DNA of 64,000 nt, from NCBI GenBank assembly GCA_001464935.1, contig LNEL01000059.1, forward strand, positions 124,001 through 188,000, given 5' to 3'. Shown one piece after another: positions 45,124 to 53,636 of this stretch. Source of the DNA: Gammaproteobacteria bacterium Ga0077536 (GTDB taxonomy: Bacteria; Pseudomonadota; Gammaproteobacteria; Ga0077536). Both the position numbers and the translations under genes were made by a program. Within the stretch, counting starts at the first letter, position 1. Each line of letters begins with the position of its first letter. The notes below the pieces were generated by a model. It made no database searches and was not told the DNA's origin. It saw nothing but the letters and a program-made list of their open reading frames with translations.

Positions 45124-46002
45124 TCAGCCACCCACACGACAACGGACATCCGCCGCGATGGACGCGACTCGGTCGAGCGCAGTCAGAGTGTCGTCGGCGG
45201 GGGGCAGCAGGAAGATCAGTTTGCGGTAGCCCCGGGCGACGGCGTCGCTTGCTTCAGTGGCATCCCAGGGCGCGTCCATCAGCGCGACGCTGAGGTCTTC
45301 GAACGCCCGTTCGCGCTGCTCGCACGCAGCACGCAGATCGGCGATGGCGTCGCCCTCGTAGCGGCCGCGATAGACGATCCAGCCATCGGCGTAATCGGCG
45401 ACGCGGCCCGGCACCCACTTCGAGTTCGATCCGATCCAGATCGGCGGCCCGACCGCCTGCAGCGGTTTCGGGTAACACCACATCGGGCCGAACTCGACGA
45501 ACTCGCCGGCGTACGCCGCCTCCTCCTGCTGCCAGATCGTCCGCATCGCGAGCACACGTTCGCGCACGACCTTCCAGCGGCTCTTGAACGCCGTGCCGTG
45601 GTTGCGCATGGCGACATCGAGCGCGCCGCCGGCCACGCCGAGAATCACGCGGCCCGACGACAGCAGGTCGAGCGAGGCGACGGCTTTCGCCGTGTTGATC
45701 GGATCGCGATGAGTCAGCAGACAGACCGCAAAGCCGAGCAGCAGACGCTCGGTGACGGCCGCCGCCGCCGACAGCGCGACGAACGGATCGTAGAGCCGCG
45801 ACAGCGGGTCGAGCAGCCCGTCGACCGGTGGCCAGTCGCGGTTGCGCTCGAGCGGAATGTGGCTGTTCTCGGGCAGGAACAGCATGTCGATACCGCGCGC
45901 CTCGACCGCGCGTGCGAGCGTCGTCGGCGACAGACCGCGGTCGGTGGCGAGCACGCACACTCCGATTTGCACCGTCGACGGGGCGAGGCAGGGCTGGGTC
46001 AT
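45124..46002 (-). CDS. LLM-class flavin-dependent oxidoreductase
   Basis: A 292-residue luciferase-like TIM-barrel enzyme. VQIGVCVLATDRGLSPTTLARAVEARGIDMLFLPENSHIP, LGFAVCLLTHRDPINTAKAVASLDLLSSGRVILGVAGGA and YPKPLQAVGPPIWIGSNS are characteristic of the LLM (F420 or FMN) family. The cofactor cannot be decided by sequence; FMN is more likely in this group. Its ATG overlaps the pseudouridine synthase stop by four bases, so the two are translationally coupled. Substrate unknown. Confidence 0.88.
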   Translation of the reverse strand: MTQPCLAPSTVQIGVCVLATDRGLSPTTLARAVEARGIDMLFLPENSHIPLERNRDWPPVDGLLDPLSRLYDPFVALSAAAAVTERLLLGFAVCLLTHRDPINTAKAVASLDLLSSGRVILGVAGGALDVAMRNHGTAFKSRWKVVRERVLAMRTIWQQEEAAYAGEFVEFGPMWCYPKPLQAVGPPIWIGSNSKWVPGRVADYADGWIVYRGRYEGDAIADLRAACEQRERAFEDLSVALMDAPWDATEASDAVARGYRKLIFLLPPADDTLTALDRVASIAADVRCRVGG

Positions 46003-46784
46003 GCGTGCTGCCTGTCGTCTGTTTTCGGCCCTGTCCCGTCGCCGAACGCGCGGACCTCGTCCGGCGTCAGATGTCGCCAGTGCCCCTTGGCGACGTCGCC
46101 GAGCCCGAGCGGCCCGATGGCCACGCGCACCAGGCGCAGCACTTCCACGCCGAGCGCGGCGAGCAGCCGCCGCAGGTGTCGGTTGCGGCCTTCGTCGAGC
46201 ACGATTTCGAGCCAGCCGCGGCGCTCGCCGGCACGCAGCACGCGCACCTCGGCAACGCCCAGCTGCGTGCCGTCATCGAGCTTGACGCCGGCGCGCACGG
46301 CCGTAATCAGCGCCTCGTCCGGCACGCGATCGATCTGCAGGTGGTAGGTCTTCTGTACGCCGCTGTCGGGCGCCGTGATGCGTGCCGCCCAGGCGGTGTC
46401 GTTGGTCATCAGCAGGAGTCCCTCGCTGGCCTTGTCGAGTCGGCCGACCGGCGCGAGCCACGGCAGATTCGCCTCGGCCAGACAGCGGTAGACGGTATCG
46501 CGCGCGTGCTCGTCTGCGGTCGTCGTGACCAGGCCCCGCGGCTTGTTCAGCAGCAGGTAGATGCGCGCGGCGGCCGCGAGCGGCTCGCCATCGACGCTGA
46601 TCGCACTGGCGGCAGTGGTCGGCGCTTCGGGATTGCATTCGATCTGCCCGTCAAGGCTCACGCGTCCTGCCCTGACGATGCCGACGGCGACGCTGCGCGA
46701 GCAGTAGCCGCGTTTACTCAGCGCACGGGCCAGACCGCAACGCGGAGACGAGGAAGTCGAAGGAGAGGCGGCATGATCGTTCAT
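45999..46784 (-). CDS. RsuA/RluB-family pseudouridine synthase
   Basis: A 261-residue RNA pseudouridine synthase. An N-terminal S4-like domain (RALSKRGYCSRSVAVGIVRAGRVSLDG) is followed by the catalytic core with YLLLNKPRGLVTTTADEHARDTVYRCL and the active-site aspartate in GRLDKASEGLLLMTND. The late motif is EGRNRHLRRLLAALGVEVLRLVRVAIGPL. Which rRNA position it modifies (RluB, RluE or RsuA type) is not decided by sequence alone. It is coupled to the LLM gene by a four-base overlap. Confidence 0.9.
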   Translation of the reverse strand: MNDHAASPSTSSSPRCGLARALSKRGYCSRSVAVGIVRAGRVSLDGQIECNPEAPTTAASAISVDGEPLAAAARIYLLLNKPRGLVTTTADEHARDTVYRCLAEANLPWLAPVGRLDKASEGLLLMTNDTAWAARITAPDSGVQKTYHLQIDRVPDEALITAVRAGVKLDDGTQLGVAEVRVLRAGERRGWLEIVLDEGRNRHLRRLLAALGVEVLRLVRVAIGPLGLGDVAKGHWRHLTPDEVRAFGDGTGPKTDDRQHA

Positions 46785-46858
46785 GTCCGCGCAGTGTACG
46801 CGCTGCGCGCCATCGTTGGCGCTACCGGCCCGGCGCGCTCACGCGCACAATGCGCACC

Positions 46859-47779
46859 ATGATCGAGCTCACCGACCTCACCTTCGACTACCCCGGCATC
46901 CGCGCGCTCGACGCGGTGAGCTGCCGCATCGATGCCGGCAGCATCACCGCGCTGGTCGGGCCCAACGGTGCCGGCAAGACGACCCTGATGCGCTGCCTGT
47001 GCGGCCTCGAGCGCCCGCTCGCCGGCCGGATCAGCGTCGATGGCATCGACGTCATCGACGAGCCCCGGCGCAGCCACGAGCGGCTGGGCTATCTGTCGGA
47101 CTTCTTCGGGCTCTACGAAGATCTCACGGTCGATCGTTGCCTGCGGCATGCGGCGGCCGCGCACGGCATGCGCGGCGCGCTCGACGGCCCGGTTCGCGAC
47201 ACCGCGACACGGCTCGGCCTGGCCGACCGTCTCGATCAGCGCGCGGGCGATCTGTCACGCGGCCTGCGTCAGCGCGTCGCCATCGCGCAGGCGATGATTC
47301 ATGCGCCGCGCGTGCTGGTGCTCGACGAACCGGCGGCGGGCCTGGACCCCGAAGCGCGCCATACGCTGGCGACGCTGTTCCGCGCGCTGCAGGCCGGCGG
47401 CATGACCCTGCTCGTCTCCTCGCACATCCTCAGCGAACTCGAGCAGTACGCGACACACATGCTGGTGCTCGAAGGCGGGCGCCTGCTCGAGCACCGCGCG
47501 CTCGCCGGCATGTCGGATCAGCGCCGCACGCTTGCACTGACTTTCAGCGGCGACGCGGCCGCGCTCGCCGCCCGCCTCGGCGCGCGCAGCGACGTGCAGG
47601 GGCTGGACATCACGCCGGCGCGGGCGGTATTCGATTTCGCCGGTGACGAGCGCGCGCAGGCCGCGCTGCTGCGCGATCTCGTGCTGGCCGACCTTGCGAT
47701 CCTGAGTTTCGGGCCGGCGAGCAGCGATCTGCAGGCACGCTATCTCGCCACCGTCGGCCAGCACCGGGCAGGCGCATGA
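46859..47779 (+). CDS. ABC transporter ATP-binding protein
   Basis: A 306-residue ABC ATPase. Walker A is GPNGAGKTT, the Q-loop is in YLSDFFGLYEDLTV, the signature reads LSRGLRQR (in place of LSGGQ) and Walker B is VLVLDEPAAGLDPEA, followed by SSHILSELEQYA. The C-terminal extension (about 215-306) is typical of ABC-2 exporters. It overlaps the permease gene by four bases. An in-frame ATG at 46850 is an alternative start. The exporter's cargo is unknown. Confidence 0.92.
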   Translation: MIELTDLTFDYPGIRALDAVSCRIDAGSITALVGPNGAGKTTLMRCLCGLERPLAGRISVDGIDVIDEPRRSHERLGYLSDFFGLYEDLTVDRCLRHAAAAHGMRGALDGPVRDTATRLGLADRLDQRAGDLSRGLRQRVAIAQAMIHAPRVLVLDEPAAGLDPEARHTLATLFRALQAGGMTLLVSSHILSELEQYATHMLVLEGGRLLEHRALAGMSDQRRTLALTFSGDAAALAARLGARSDVQGLDITPARAVFDFAGDERAQAALLRDLVLADLAILSFGPASSDLQARYLATVGQHRAGA

Positions 47780-49113
47780 ACCCGGAACTGCAACGGCTGC
47801 TGTGGCTCGAGTTCACGCCGTCACGGCTCGCATCGGTGCTGCTGGCACTGGGCGCGATCCTCGGTCTCGGCTGGTTGATGGACGGCCAGACGATCGGCCC
47901 GCGGACCGCCAGCTTTGCGCTCGCCGCGTTTGCGATCTTCACCGTCGCCTGGGGCGCGAACCAGGTGGGCCAGTCGCTGCTCGAGGAAATGCGCGCGCGT
48001 ACCTGGGACCAACAGCGCATGTCGGCGCTGTCGCCGTGGACCATGACCTGGGGCAAGCTCGCCGGCGCGAGCGCCCTGGCCTGGAGCGCGGGGCTGATCG
48101 CCCTGCTGTGCTATGCGCTCGGTCACCGCGACGGCACGGATCTGCGCTGGATGCTGCTGCTGTTGATCGGTGGCGGCGTGCTGATCCAGGGCATGGCGCT
48201 GTTCGGCGCGCTGCTGCTGTTGCAACGCGGACCTGCGGGTCGCTCGTCGATGGCGCTGCGCCTGGTCGGCGGACTCGTCGTGGCATGGGCCGGGCTGGCC
48301 TTCGTGCGGCGCGACGCCGGCCTCGTCGACTGGTTCGGCACGCCGTACCCGCTGCTGCCGTTCGCCGCGGTCGTGATCTGTCTGCTCGCGGCCTGGATCG
48401 TCTACGGCAGCCATCGCCTGATGTGCGAGGAGCTGCAGGTGCGCACGCAGCCGTTCGCGCTGCTCGCGTTCTGCGTGTTCGGCACGGGCCTCGTCGCCGG
48501 CTTCCTGATCGACGCCGACACGGCACCGACCGCGCGCCTGTGGCTGGTCGCGGCCAGCGGGCTCGTCGTCGCGCTGGCGGTGGCCTACTTCAGCGCATTC
48601 GCGTTGCGCGGCGATCCGCTGTTGCCGCGACGCCTGGCGTTCGATGCGCGTCGCGGCGACTGGACGCGGATCGGAGCGGCGCTGCCGCTGTGGCTGGTCG
48701 CGCTCGGCTACGCAGGGCTCTGCGCCCTCGTCGCCCGGGTTGCCGTCGCGAGTGTCGCCGTGCCGCTGCCGTTCGATTTCATCCTGCGCGTGCCGGCCGG
48801 GGCGCTGCCGGTGTTTCTCTACGCGGCGCGCGACATGGTCGTGCTGTTCGCGATCGGTTGCACGGTGCGCGCGGGGCGCACGGAACTGGTCGCGCTGATC
48901 TATCTCGCGCTGGCCTACTGGCTGCTGCCGGCGATCCTCACGCTCGGCGGTGCCGGTGCGCTCGGCCGGCTGCTGGCGCCGATGCCCTGGATCCGCCCGG
49001 ACGCAGCCGCCCTCATCCTGCTCGGCCATCTCGGGCTCGCCGTGGCGTGGGCGCGGCACGCGTACCTGCAACGCGTGCGCCCGCTCACTGCAGCAACTGG
49101 CTCCCGATCCTGA
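47776..49113 (+). CDS. ABC-2-type transporter permease
   Basis: A 445-residue integral membrane protein with about ten hydrophobic helices (for example VLLALGAILGLGWLM and LIALLCYALGHRDG). An amphipathic region EMRARTWDQQRMSALSPWTMTWGKLAGAS is typical of ABC exporters of this kind. It follows its ATPase with a four-base overlap. Its 3' end overlaps the convergent TraB-like gene by 29 bases. Substrate is unknown. Confidence 0.88.
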   Translation: MNPELQRLLWLEFTPSRLASVLLALGAILGLGWLMDGQTIGPRTASFALAAFAIFTVAWGANQVGQSLLEEMRARTWDQQRMSALSPWTMTWGKLAGASALAWSAGLIALLCYALGHRDGTDLRWMLLLLIGGGVLIQGMALFGALLLLQRGPAGRSSMALRLVGGLVVAWAGLAFVRRDAGLVDWFGTPYPLLPFAAVVICLLAAWIVYGSHRLMCEELQVRTQPFALLAFCVFGTGLVAGFLIDADTAPTARLWLVAASGLVVALAVAYFSAFALRGDPLLPRRLAFDARRGDWTRIGAALPLWLVALGYAGLCALVARVAVASVAVPLPFDFILRVPAGALPVFLYAARDMVVLFAIGCTVRAGRTELVALIYLALAYWLLPAILTLGGAGALGRLLAPMPWIRPDAAALILLGHLGLAVAWARHAYLQRVRPLTAATGSRS

Positions 49114-50290
49114 AACCCATCGTGTAGGCGCCGGCCGCGGCGCCGATCGAGCTCAACACGAAGACGAGCAACGTGCGCGCGACGCGGTTGCGCCACCAGC
49201 CGCGCCAGTGCGCGGTGTCCGTGCGCAGGTTCGAGAAATCGCCGACCGTCGGCCGCCGGATCCAGGCCTCGACGAGGGCGGTGATGAAGCCGATGCCGAT
49301 TGCCGGATGCAGGGTCGTCAACGGCGCGCCGAACACCGCCGAGACGATCGTCAGCGGGTGGCCGCCGGCGAGCACCGTGCCAGCTGCGGACAGGCCACCG
49401 GTGTAGGTGATCCAGTCGCGCACCATGTCCCAGCCGATCGCCGGGCTGCGCGCAAAGCCGACGCCGATGCCGGCCAGGATGAACGCCGCGAACAGCCACG
49501 GCAGCGCGCTGACCCAGCGCGCCGGCGGCGGCACGCTCGACAGCCGCGCCAGGGTCGCGGCGGGTGCGCGATCCCGGGCCTGCAGAATGGTGCTGATCCC
49601 TAGCAGGTGCGCGGCCCCGATCACCACCAGTATCTTCTGCCGGCCCTCGGCGACGAGCTGTTCGATTTTCGCCGCCATGTACGCATCGCGCTCGGCGACC
49701 AGCGGTTCGTAGATGGCCGGCGCGCGCTCGGCGAACTGCGCGAACGTGGCTTCGAGCAGGTCGTCCTGCTTCAGGCGTTCGACGCCAGCCTCGTCGATGT
49801 CCTCCGGCGCGAGCACGCTCGCGAGCAGACCGGAGAACAGGTATGCGCGCTTCCACCACGGGACGTTGCGGTAGATGCGCTTGAGCGTGACACCGACATC
49901 GCGATCGACGAGCGCGAGCGCCGCGCCGCGTGCCTCGGCCCCTTCGATGGCCGCCCGCATTTCCGCGCCGGGTTCGGTGCCGAGCTGCTCGGCCAGCCGG
50001 TTCTGGAACGCGCCGAGCGCGAGCATCGCCGTGATCATCGGCGCCTGCCCTTGCCGGATCACCTGGAACAAATCCATTTTCGCGAGCGAGGTCGGATCGG
50101 CGAGCGCGCGGTAACGGCCGCCGCACAGCTCGACGGCGACGCAATCGTAATCGCCCTCGGCAATCTCGCGGGCGACGGCCTCGGCGCTGGCTTTCGACAC
50201 GTGCGCGGTGCCGAGCAGGCGCACCTCGGCCGAGTCGAGCGCGAGATCGCGGAACGGTTGGGCCTGGGCGTTTTCGGACATGGCTGACAT
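49085..50290 (-). CDS. TraB-family membrane protein
   Basis: A 401-residue TraB/GumN-superfamily protein. The N-terminal domain has LLGTAHVSKASAEAVAREI, VAVELCGGRYRAL and GAAHLLGISTIL, the family's metal-dependent protease-like core. The C-terminus holds about four membrane helices (WLFAAFILAGIGVGFARS, TIVSAVFGAP, LVFVLSSIGAAAGAY). In eukaryotes related proteins act at mitochondria; bacterial function is unsettled. It ends in a 29-base overlap with the ABC permease stop. The start could also be the ATG at 50281. Confidence 0.88.
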   Translation of the reverse strand: MSAMSENAQAQPFRDLALDSAEVRLLGTAHVSKASAEAVAREIAEGDYDCVAVELCGGRYRALADPTSLAKMDLFQVIRQGQAPMITAMLALGAFQNRLAEQLGTEPGAEMRAAIEGAEARGAALALVDRDVGVTLKRIYRNVPWWKRAYLFSGLLASVLAPEDIDEAGVERLKQDDLLEATFAQFAERAPAIYEPLVAERDAYMAAKIEQLVAEGRQKILVVIGAAHLLGISTILQARDRAPAATLARLSSVPPPARWVSALPWLFAAFILAGIGVGFARSPAIGWDMVRDWITYTGGLSAAGTVLAGGHPLTIVSAVFGAPLTTLHPAIGIGFITALVEAWIRRPTVGDFSNLRTDTAHWRGWWRNRVARTLLVFVLSSIGAAAGAYTMGFRIGSQLLQ

Positions 50291-50399
50291 TGCCGGCGGA
50301 AAAGGAGGGCCAGTATAAGGGCAGCGCCACGGCGGATTCAGGACGCGTTAAGCCGCACTGGCCCAGGCTGGATTCCGCGTCACACCCAGGAGGTTGACC

Positions 50400-50735
50400 A
50401 TGAAAGCCCTGAAAGTCTCGTTGCTGGTATTCACGTTCGGCCTGCTGGGCCTGCCGCTGGCAAGCGCGGCCCACGGCGGCTATGGCTATTACGCGCCACC
50501 GGTGTACGGCTATGTGCCGCCCCCGGTCTATCGTGCGCCATACGGGCGCCCGCTCGTCGTGACGCCGTATGGCTACGGCGGCGGCTATTACGCCCCGCCG
50601 CCGCGCCACGGCTATCGGCGCCACCAGGGCTGGCGGGACAACCGCGGCGGTTATCGCGGCTGGAACGGCGGGCCGTACGGCGGTGGCTACAATCGCGGCC
50701 CGCGCAGCGGCTTCTCGTTCTACTACTCGGATTGA
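50400..50735 (+). CDS. Small exported Gly/Tyr/Pro-rich protein
   Basis: A 111-residue protein with a signal peptide (KALKVSLLVFTFGLLGLPLASA) and a low-complexity mature part rich in GYYAPP, YGYVPPPVYR and GGYRGWNGGPYGGGYNR motifs. AGGAGG lies just before the ATG at 50400. It resembles secreted tyrosine/glycine-rich envelope proteins that are often annotated only as hypothetical. It stands alone between the TraB gene (divergent) and rep. Confidence 0.75.
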   Translation: MKALKVSLLVFTFGLLGLPLASAAHGGYGYYAPPVYGYVPPPVYRAPYGRPLVVTPYGYGGGYYAPPPRHGYRRHQGWRDNRGGYRGWNGGPYGGGYNRGPRSGFSFYYSD

Positions 50736-50936
50736 CGTCCGCCCCCGATCCGTACGCCTGACATCGGGCCCCGGTCCCGGTGCCAGGCGCTCGGCGGTGG
50801 CGCGGCCTCCAAACCCGCGCTGCCGCCGCCTTTTGTCCGCTGCTGCGCACGCATGGCGCGGCGGTGGCCCGCTCCCGTAGAATCCTGCCATCCGCGACCC
50901 GACGTCGCGGGCCCTCGCAGCGCCGCTGCGCCGCTC

Positions 50937-52979
50937 ATGTCCGGGCCACCCGGCCGCGCCAAGAAGACCGTGAATCAGAACCAGTTGAATCCCGCGCAGC
51001 GCGAAGCGGTGCGCTATACCGAGGGCCCGTTGCTCGTGCTGGCTGGCGCCGGCAGCGGCAAGACGCGCGTGATCGCGCAGAAGATCGCGCACCTGATTGC
51101 CCACCAGAGCGTCGCGCCCGATCGCATTGCCGCCATCACCTTCACCAACAAGGCCTCGCGCGAAATGAAGGAGCGCGTGACGCCGCTGCTGCCGAAGGGC
51201 AACAAGTCCAAGCCGTGGATCTCGACCTTCCACACGCTGGGCCTGCGGATCCTGAAAGAAGAATTCGCCGCCGTCGGCTACCGCCCGCGCTTCACCCTGT
51301 TCGATGCCCGCGATTCCGAAGGCGTCATCGCCGAAATCGCGCGGCGCGAGCTCGGCTCGACGAACTTCGACGGCCGCGCCATCCAGTCGCGCATCTCGAA
51401 CTGGAAGAACGCGCTGATGGACCCGCGCGAGGCGATGAACGAAGCCACCGATCCGCAGGCGAAAGCCGCCGCGTCCTGCTTCAAACACTACGCCCAGGCC
51501 CTGCGCGCCTACAACGCGCTCGATTTCGACGATCTGATCTGCCTGCCGGTCCAGCTGTTTCGCCAGGACGGCGACGCCCTGACGCGCTGGCAGGCGCAGC
51601 TGCGCTGGCTGCTCGTCGACGAGTACCAGGACACCAACCTCGCGCAGTACGAACTCGTGAAGCTGCTCGCCCAGCACAGTGGCCGGCTGACGGTCGTCGG
51701 CGACGACGACCAGTCGATCTACGCCTGGCGCGGCGCGCGGCCCGAGAACCTGGCCACGCTGACGCGCGACTTTCCCGCACTGAAGGTGATCAAGCTCGAA
51801 CAGAACTACCGTTCGATGGGCGTGATCCTGAAGGCCGCGAACAAGCTGATTGCGAACAACCCGCACGTGTTCGACAAGCGCCTGTGGAGCGAGAAGGGTT
51901 TCGGCGAGAAGATCCGCATCCGCGCCGTCAGCGATGAACTGGCAGAGGCCGAGGCCGTCGCGAACCAGATCGCGCACGACAAGCTCGTGTCGGGCCGGCC
52001 GTACAAGGACTACGCCATCCTCTTCCGCAGCAACTACCAGGCGCGAGCGTTCGAACACGCGCTGCGCGAGCGCGACATTCCCTACATCCTGTCCGGCGCG
52101 CGGTCGTTCTTCGATTCCACCGAGGTCAAGGACGCCGTGTGCTACCTGCGGCTGCTCGCGAATCCGAACGACGACAACGCGCTGCTGCGCGTGATCAACA
52201 GTCCGCGGCGCGGCATCGGTACCTCGACGATCGAAGCGCTGGTCAAGGCCGCGTCCGTCAACGAATCCACGCTGCTCGAGGCAATCGACAGCATGGCCTT
52301 CGGTTCGGAGGTCGCCGCGCGCAGCCTCAAGCCCGCGCGCGAATTCGCGCAGTGGATCGCGGGCCTGCACCGGCGCGCCGAAGACGACCCGCCGGCGGCA
52401 CTGCTGAAAGTGCTGCTGAACGACATCGGCTACGAGGACTGGCTGCTGCAGACCAGCGACAACGAACAGGACGCGATGCGGCGCTGGGCCAACGTCTGCG
52501 AACTGCTGAGCTGGGTCGATCGCATCACGCAACAGGACGAGGGCAAGACCGTCTCCGACATCGTGGCCGCCCTGACGCTCTACGACATCATGGATCGCAA
52601 GGAAGGCGAGGACGAACGCGACTGCGTGGCCCTGATGACGTTGCATGCGGCAAAGGGCCTCGAGTTTCCGCACGTGTTCCTCGTCGGCTTCGAGGAAAAC
52701 CTGCTCCCGCATCGCTCCAGCATCGAGGCCGACACGATCGAGGAAGAGCGCCGGCTCGCCTATGTCGGCATCACTCGTGCGCAGCAGACGCTCGGCATTT
52801 CGTACACCAAGGTGCGTCGGCGCTTCGGCAAGCTCGAGGAATGCACGCCGAGCCGCTTCCTCGACGAGCTGCCACGCGAGGACCTGCGCTTCGATGGCGC
52901 CGCCGAAGACGCCGACGCCAACCGCACGCGGGGCAAGTCGACGCTGGCGCATCTGCGGGGACTCCTGAAAGCCGACTAG
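50937..52979 (+). CDS. rep: ATP-dependent DNA helicase Rep
   Basis: A 680-residue SF1 helicase. LNPAQREAVRYTEGPLLVLAGAGSGKTRVI contains Walker A; the DEYQDTN motif II, GDDDQSIYAWRGARPEN motif III, VALMTLHAAKGLEFPHVFLVG and RRLAYVGITRAQ motifs follow in order. Length and the final region fit Rep more than UvrD. Rep unwinds DNA 3' to 5' and helps forks pass proteins. The start is uncertain: ATG at 50937 (MSGPPGRAKK) or GTG at 50970. A TAGAAT -10-like element lies at 50878-50883. Confidence 0.93.
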   Translation: MSGPPGRAKKTVNQNQLNPAQREAVRYTEGPLLVLAGAGSGKTRVIAQKIAHLIAHQSVAPDRIAAITFTNKASREMKERVTPLLPKGNKSKPWISTFHTLGLRILKEEFAAVGYRPRFTLFDARDSEGVIAEIARRELGSTNFDGRAIQSRISNWKNALMDPREAMNEATDPQAKAAASCFKHYAQALRAYNALDFDDLICLPVQLFRQDGDALTRWQAQLRWLLVDEYQDTNLAQYELVKLLAQHSGRLTVVGDDDQSIYAWRGARPENLATLTRDFPALKVIKLEQNYRSMGVILKAANKLIANNPHVFDKRLWSEKGFGEKIRIRAVSDELAEAEAVANQIAHDKLVSGRPYKDYAILFRSNYQARAFEHALRERDIPYILSGARSFFDSTEVKDAVCYLRLLANPNDDNALLRVINSPRRGIGTSTIEALVKAASVNESTLLEAIDSMAFGSEVAARSLKPAREFAQWIAGLHRRAEDDPPAALLKVLLNDIGYEDWLLQTSDNEQDAMRRWANVCELLSWVDRITQQDEGKTVSDIVAALTLYDIMDRKEGEDERDCVALMTLHAAKGLEFPHVFLVGFEENLLPHRSSIEADTIEEERRLAYVGITRAQQTLGISYTKVRRRFGKLEECTPSRFLDELPREDLRFDGAAEDADANRTRGKSTLAHLRGLLKAD

Positions 52980-53249
52980 GACGAGCGGGGACGCCGTCCC
53001 GGGCCCGCCGGATCCGGGGATGCGACGACGCACCCCGACGCTGGGCGGGCTTACCGCCGCGCGGCTCGAGCGCGCGAATCGGCCAACGCGCCTGCCACAA
53101 TCCGGGCAGACCAGCCACCGCCCCTCGCCCGGCCTCCATGCCAGTCTGTCGCCAGCGGGAGACAGGCCGCGTCGGACCGGCTCCCGAGCGCGTCGTGGCC
53201 CGGGCGTCAACTCGTTGAATTCCATCGGATGAGCGTCGCGGACAGCGTC

Positions 53250-53265
53250 TGGCACAGTCCCTGCT
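53250..53265 (+). promoter_or_regulatory. Sigma-54-type promoter before an 88-residue gene
   Basis: TGGCACAGTCCCTGCT has GG at 53251-53252 and GC at 53263-53264 in the correct -24/-12 spacing, and matches TGGCAC exactly. Transcription would start near 53276, 15 bases before the ATG. It lies at the end of the 311-base gap 52980-53290, which also has a short hairpin (GGGAC-GCC-GTCCC, near 52987-52999) after rep and otherwise nothing I recognise. Confidence 0.55.
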
Positions 53266-53290
53266 CTGCTTCCTGGCAGAGGTGCTGCCC

Positions 53291-53557
53291 ATGTATCGAC
53301 CGACGCTCCAGCTGCAATCCGCCGTGCCGGCCCAGCCCGCCGAACAGAGCCCGTTGGGGCCACTGAGCCGGGTCGTGGACCTCTATGCCCAGCGTCTCGA
53401 CGAGCACCGGGCGCAACTCGAACGCGATCTGGATTTCTATCGCGGCAAGCTGGCCGAACTCGATCAGATCGACCCGCACGACTTCACCGGTCTGAAGCGG
53501 ATTTACAGCAGCCACGTCGACCGCACCTTCGGCCTGCTCAACAGCCTCGAGGGCTGA
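53291..53557 (+). CDS. Small hypothetical protein, 88 residues
   Basis: MYRPTLQLQSAVPAQPAEQSPLGPL leads a charged helical protein: LDEHRAQLERDLDFYRGKLAELDQIDPHDFTGLKRIYSSHVDRTFGLLNSLEG. A GAGGTG sequence precedes the ATG at 53291. A sigma-54-type promoter ends 25 bases upstream. No family is recognised. The size and helical content would suit a small regulator or structural protein. Confidence 0.55.
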   Translation: MYRPTLQLQSAVPAQPAEQSPLGPLSRVVDLYAQRLDEHRAQLERDLDFYRGKLAELDQIDPHDFTGLKRIYSSHVDRTFGLLNSLEG

Positions 53558-53636
53558 TCCGGCGCTTGCGCGATCGGCCCCGGTCGGGAGGCCGGCAACG
53601 TTTGTGGGGGCCGCAGGCGCTGTCTATGATGGCGCC

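Noticed and set aside
53020..53232. A 70-codon open frame in the gap between rep and the 88-residue gene
   Set aside because: It is low-complexity Arg/Pro/Ser-rich, has no ribosome-binding site, and resembles random high-GC sequence.
48915..53363. A very long open frame on the minus strand (nearly 1500 codons) opposite TraB, rep and others
   Set aside because: It lies antisense to several clear genes, has arginine-, histidine- and valine-rich composition with no recognisable domain, and is the expected result of few stop codons at high GC.
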